From positions 1-7,930 of the forward strand of contig JAIPHI010000122.1 in assembly GCA_021735285.1 (NCBI GenBank): DNA of 7,930 nt, read 5' to 3'. The DNA is from Fidelibacterota bacterium (GTDB lineage: Bacteria > Fidelibacterota > UBA2242 > JAFGTP01). This document shows, piece by piece, positions 7,250-7,930 of the stretch (its first letter is position 1; each line of letters opens with the position of its first letter). Made by a program: the position numbers and the translations under genes. The notes beneath the pieces are model-generated. The model was not told the DNA's origin. It was given only the letters and a program-made list of their open reading frames with translations, and searched no databases.

Positions 7250-7358
7250 TTTTCTAAAAATTGTTTAATCCAAATAAATACAATACTATAGTTGAAAATA
7301 TAACCTGACCTATAAATAACAATCAGATTCTAAAAAGAGACGAAAATACTACAATTTT

Positions 7359-7470
7359 GGAAAGCGGAAACCGGAAACTGGATACCGGAATAGGGAAGAC
7401 AGAAGACAGAATACGGAAGACGGTAAACTGTAATCGGTAAACTGTAATCAGTGAACTGAATAAGGCTAAG
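7359..7470 (+). repeat. Degenerate heptamer tandem array, GGAARAC-like
   Basis: Sixteen consecutive 7-base units can be read without a slip: GGAAAGC, GGAAACC, GGAAACT, GGATACC, GGAATAG, GGAAGAC, AGAAGAC, AGAATAC, GGAAGAC, GGTAAAC, TGTAATC, GGTAAAC, TGTAATC, AGTGAAC, TGAATAA, GGCTAAG. Within it a 14-bp unit repeats exactly (7421-7434 and 7435-7448). The pattern recalls heptanucleotide repeats known from cyanobacterial and other intergenic regions. In the minus-strand translation it gives a 7-residue period (YSLPITV, YRLPYSV, FCLPYSG, IQFPVSA), which marks that frame as spurious. Confidence 0.88.
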
Positions 7471-7599
7471 GCTAAGAAAAAAAACAAAAGTCCTGGACCG
7501 GATCATATTTAACCTTATCCTAAACCTCAAATGACCAAAATAAACCATTTGACAAATTCCCTTTCCTAATCTTCTATCTTTCATTTTTTCAAGTTTCTG

Positions 7600-7633
7600 C
7601 CCTGATGGAATAAAAAACTAACATTCCACAGGG
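7600..7633. other. Strong hairpin (11-bp stem, one bulged A)
   Basis: CCCTGATGGAAT (7600-7611) pairs with ATTCCACAGGG (7623-7633) around an 11-base loop. A7605 is the only unpaired base in the stem. Neither side is followed at once by a T-run, so it is not a standard intrinsic terminator. It is, however, the best stem in the gap after the operon and could act as a 3' end or stability element for the PLD-like transcript. It could equally be the remains of a small mobile element. Confidence 0.6.
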
Positions 7634-7636
7634 TAA

Positions 7637-7706
7637 ACTTTCTACTTTCATTCTTTCTGCTTTATAATTCCTCTTCCTTATTCCTTTTTCCCTTTTCCTT
7701 TTTTCA
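7637..7706 (-). repeat. Degenerate pyrimidine-rich heptamer array
   Basis: Ten successive 7-base units on the + strand: ACTTTCT, ACTTTCA, TTCTTTC, TGCTTTA, TAATTCC, TCTTCCT, TATTCCT, TTTTCCC, TTTTCCT, TTTTTCA. On the minus strand they read AGGAAAA/GGGAAAA-like, resembling the GGAARAC units at 7359-7470 in inverted orientation. Periodicity is clear in the second half (7665-7699) and weaker in the first. Confidence 0.6.
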
Positions 7707-7737
7707 GCCTCAACCTATTTCAGGATGGCACACACTC

Positions 7738-7853
7738 CATAATTCAAAATTCAAAATTCTTAATTCTCAATTCAGGAACTTTCCGGCCTCCATATATTTC
7801 AAGGTTCAAATTTGGTCTCTTTCTATTTTCTACTGGATCGGGGGCTCTGAAAT
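7738..7853 (-). repeat. Dispersed intergenic repeat, copy B (inverted)
   Basis: The reverse complement of copy A at 2386-2501, aligned without gaps. On the minus strand, ATTTCAGA (7853-7846) is followed after the same 17 bases by AAATAGAAAG (7828-7819), then CCAAATTTG, CTTGA, ATGGA, CTGAATT and five GAATTNN heptamers (7773-7739). The palindrome core CAAATTTG is kept but the flanks that make ACCAAATTTGGT in copy A are not. By analogy with copy A, the 3' end of a leftward gene may lie just beyond the right edge of the window. Confidence 0.8.
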
Positions 7854-7881
7854 TATTCTTAAACAAGCCCAGTTTAGTCAA
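7852..7881 (-). promoter_or_regulatory. Possible sigma70-like promoter reading leftward
   Basis: On the minus strand, TTGACT (7881-7876) and AATAAT (7857-7852) are separated by 18 bases, each one base off the E. coli consensus. It would transcribe into dispersed repeat copy B, not into a gene. In such AT-rich DNA, and in a phylum whose promoters are not established here, this may be chance. Confidence 0.2.
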
Positions 7882-7930
7882 TAAAAGCTAAAATTATCAC
7901 AAATGTTTCCGATAATATTATTAGTAAAGA

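Larger units (their letters stand above)
7215..7930. other. 716-bp repeat-rich intergenic region
   Basis: I see no credible gene on either strand. Contents from left to right: a possible fragment of the dispersed repeat (7226-7249), about 110 plain AT-rich bases, a heptamer array (7359-7470), a short AACCTTA-like stretch (about 7508-7535), a pyrimidine-rich run, a hairpin (7600-7633), a second heptamer array (7637-7706), inverted dispersed repeat copy B (7738-7853), and about 75 AT-rich bases to the window edge. The minus-strand frame across 7330-7584 is produced by the heptamer periodicity. Confidence 0.7.

Noticed and set aside
7248..7262. AATTTT-CTA-AAAATT stem as a terminator after the PLD-like gene
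   Set aside because: The stem is six A/T pairs with a 3-base loop, lacks G/C pairs and is expected by chance in this AT-rich sequence.
7359..7470. CRISPR array
   Set aside because: Units are 7 bases and contiguous, with no 20-40-base direct repeats, no unique spacers and no cas genes.
7330..7584. Minus-strand 84-aa open frame in the last gap
   Set aside because: Most of it is the translation of the heptamer array, giving a 7-residue period (YRLPYSV, FCLPYSG). There is no ribosome binding site and no domain; such frames are a known artefact of intergenic heptamer repeats.

Overview
This is an AT-rich window (roughly one third G+C by eye). All four recognisable genes lie on the + strand and are followed by repeat-rich intergenic DNA. 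An LptD outer-membrane LPS transporter shows a diderm bacterium. The AT-rich genes, an anaerobic-style iron-sulfur amino-acid/amine dehydrogenase, the LptD C-terminus (RDLHCWQ...WTPSG...INIK) and intergenic arrays of degenerate 7-mers suggest an uncultured FCB-group lineage, possibly Cloacimonadota or Marinimicrobia. That placement is inference, not proof.

Layout: (1) 1-2324, the 3' part of lptD, whose 5' end is outside the window. (2) 2325-2756, a 432-bp gap holding a dispersed repeat (2386-2501), a GAATTNN heptamer array inside it, and an octamer-periodic tract (2505-2560). (3) 2757-7214, a probable operon of three genes: a 691-aa multicentre oxidoreductase ([2Fe-2S] ferredoxin, FAD/NAD(P) flavoprotein, two [4Fe-4S] clusters, BFD-like [2Fe-2S]), a 14-bp-overlapping 384-aa DAO-family flavoprotein, and after 32 bp a 402-aa exported phospholipase-D-superfamily protein strikingly like animal PLD3/PLD4. 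(4) 7215-7930, 716 bp without a credible gene. It holds a strong hairpin, two further heptamer arrays and an inverted second copy of the dispersed repeat (7738-7853).

The two oxidoreductase genes read as one enzyme. The DAO subunit would oxidise a secondary or N-alkyl amino acid (proline, hydroxyproline, sarcosine or an opine). The 691-aa subunit would take the electrons through its flavins and clusters to NAD(P) or a ferredoxin-like carrier rather than O2. The domain set is that of dye-linked L-proline dehydrogenase and HcnABC/sarcosine-oxidase-type complexes, with three subunits or modules fused into one chain. The PLD3/4-like gene has no obvious pathway link to it.

The points most worth a second look are the bacterial PLD3/4-like protein, the fused electron-transfer subunit, the two-cysteine LptD, and the gapless inverted repeat with its heptamer arrays, which explains the tempting minus-strand ORFs in the gaps. 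I found no CRISPR array, tRNA, rRNA, transposase or defence system.
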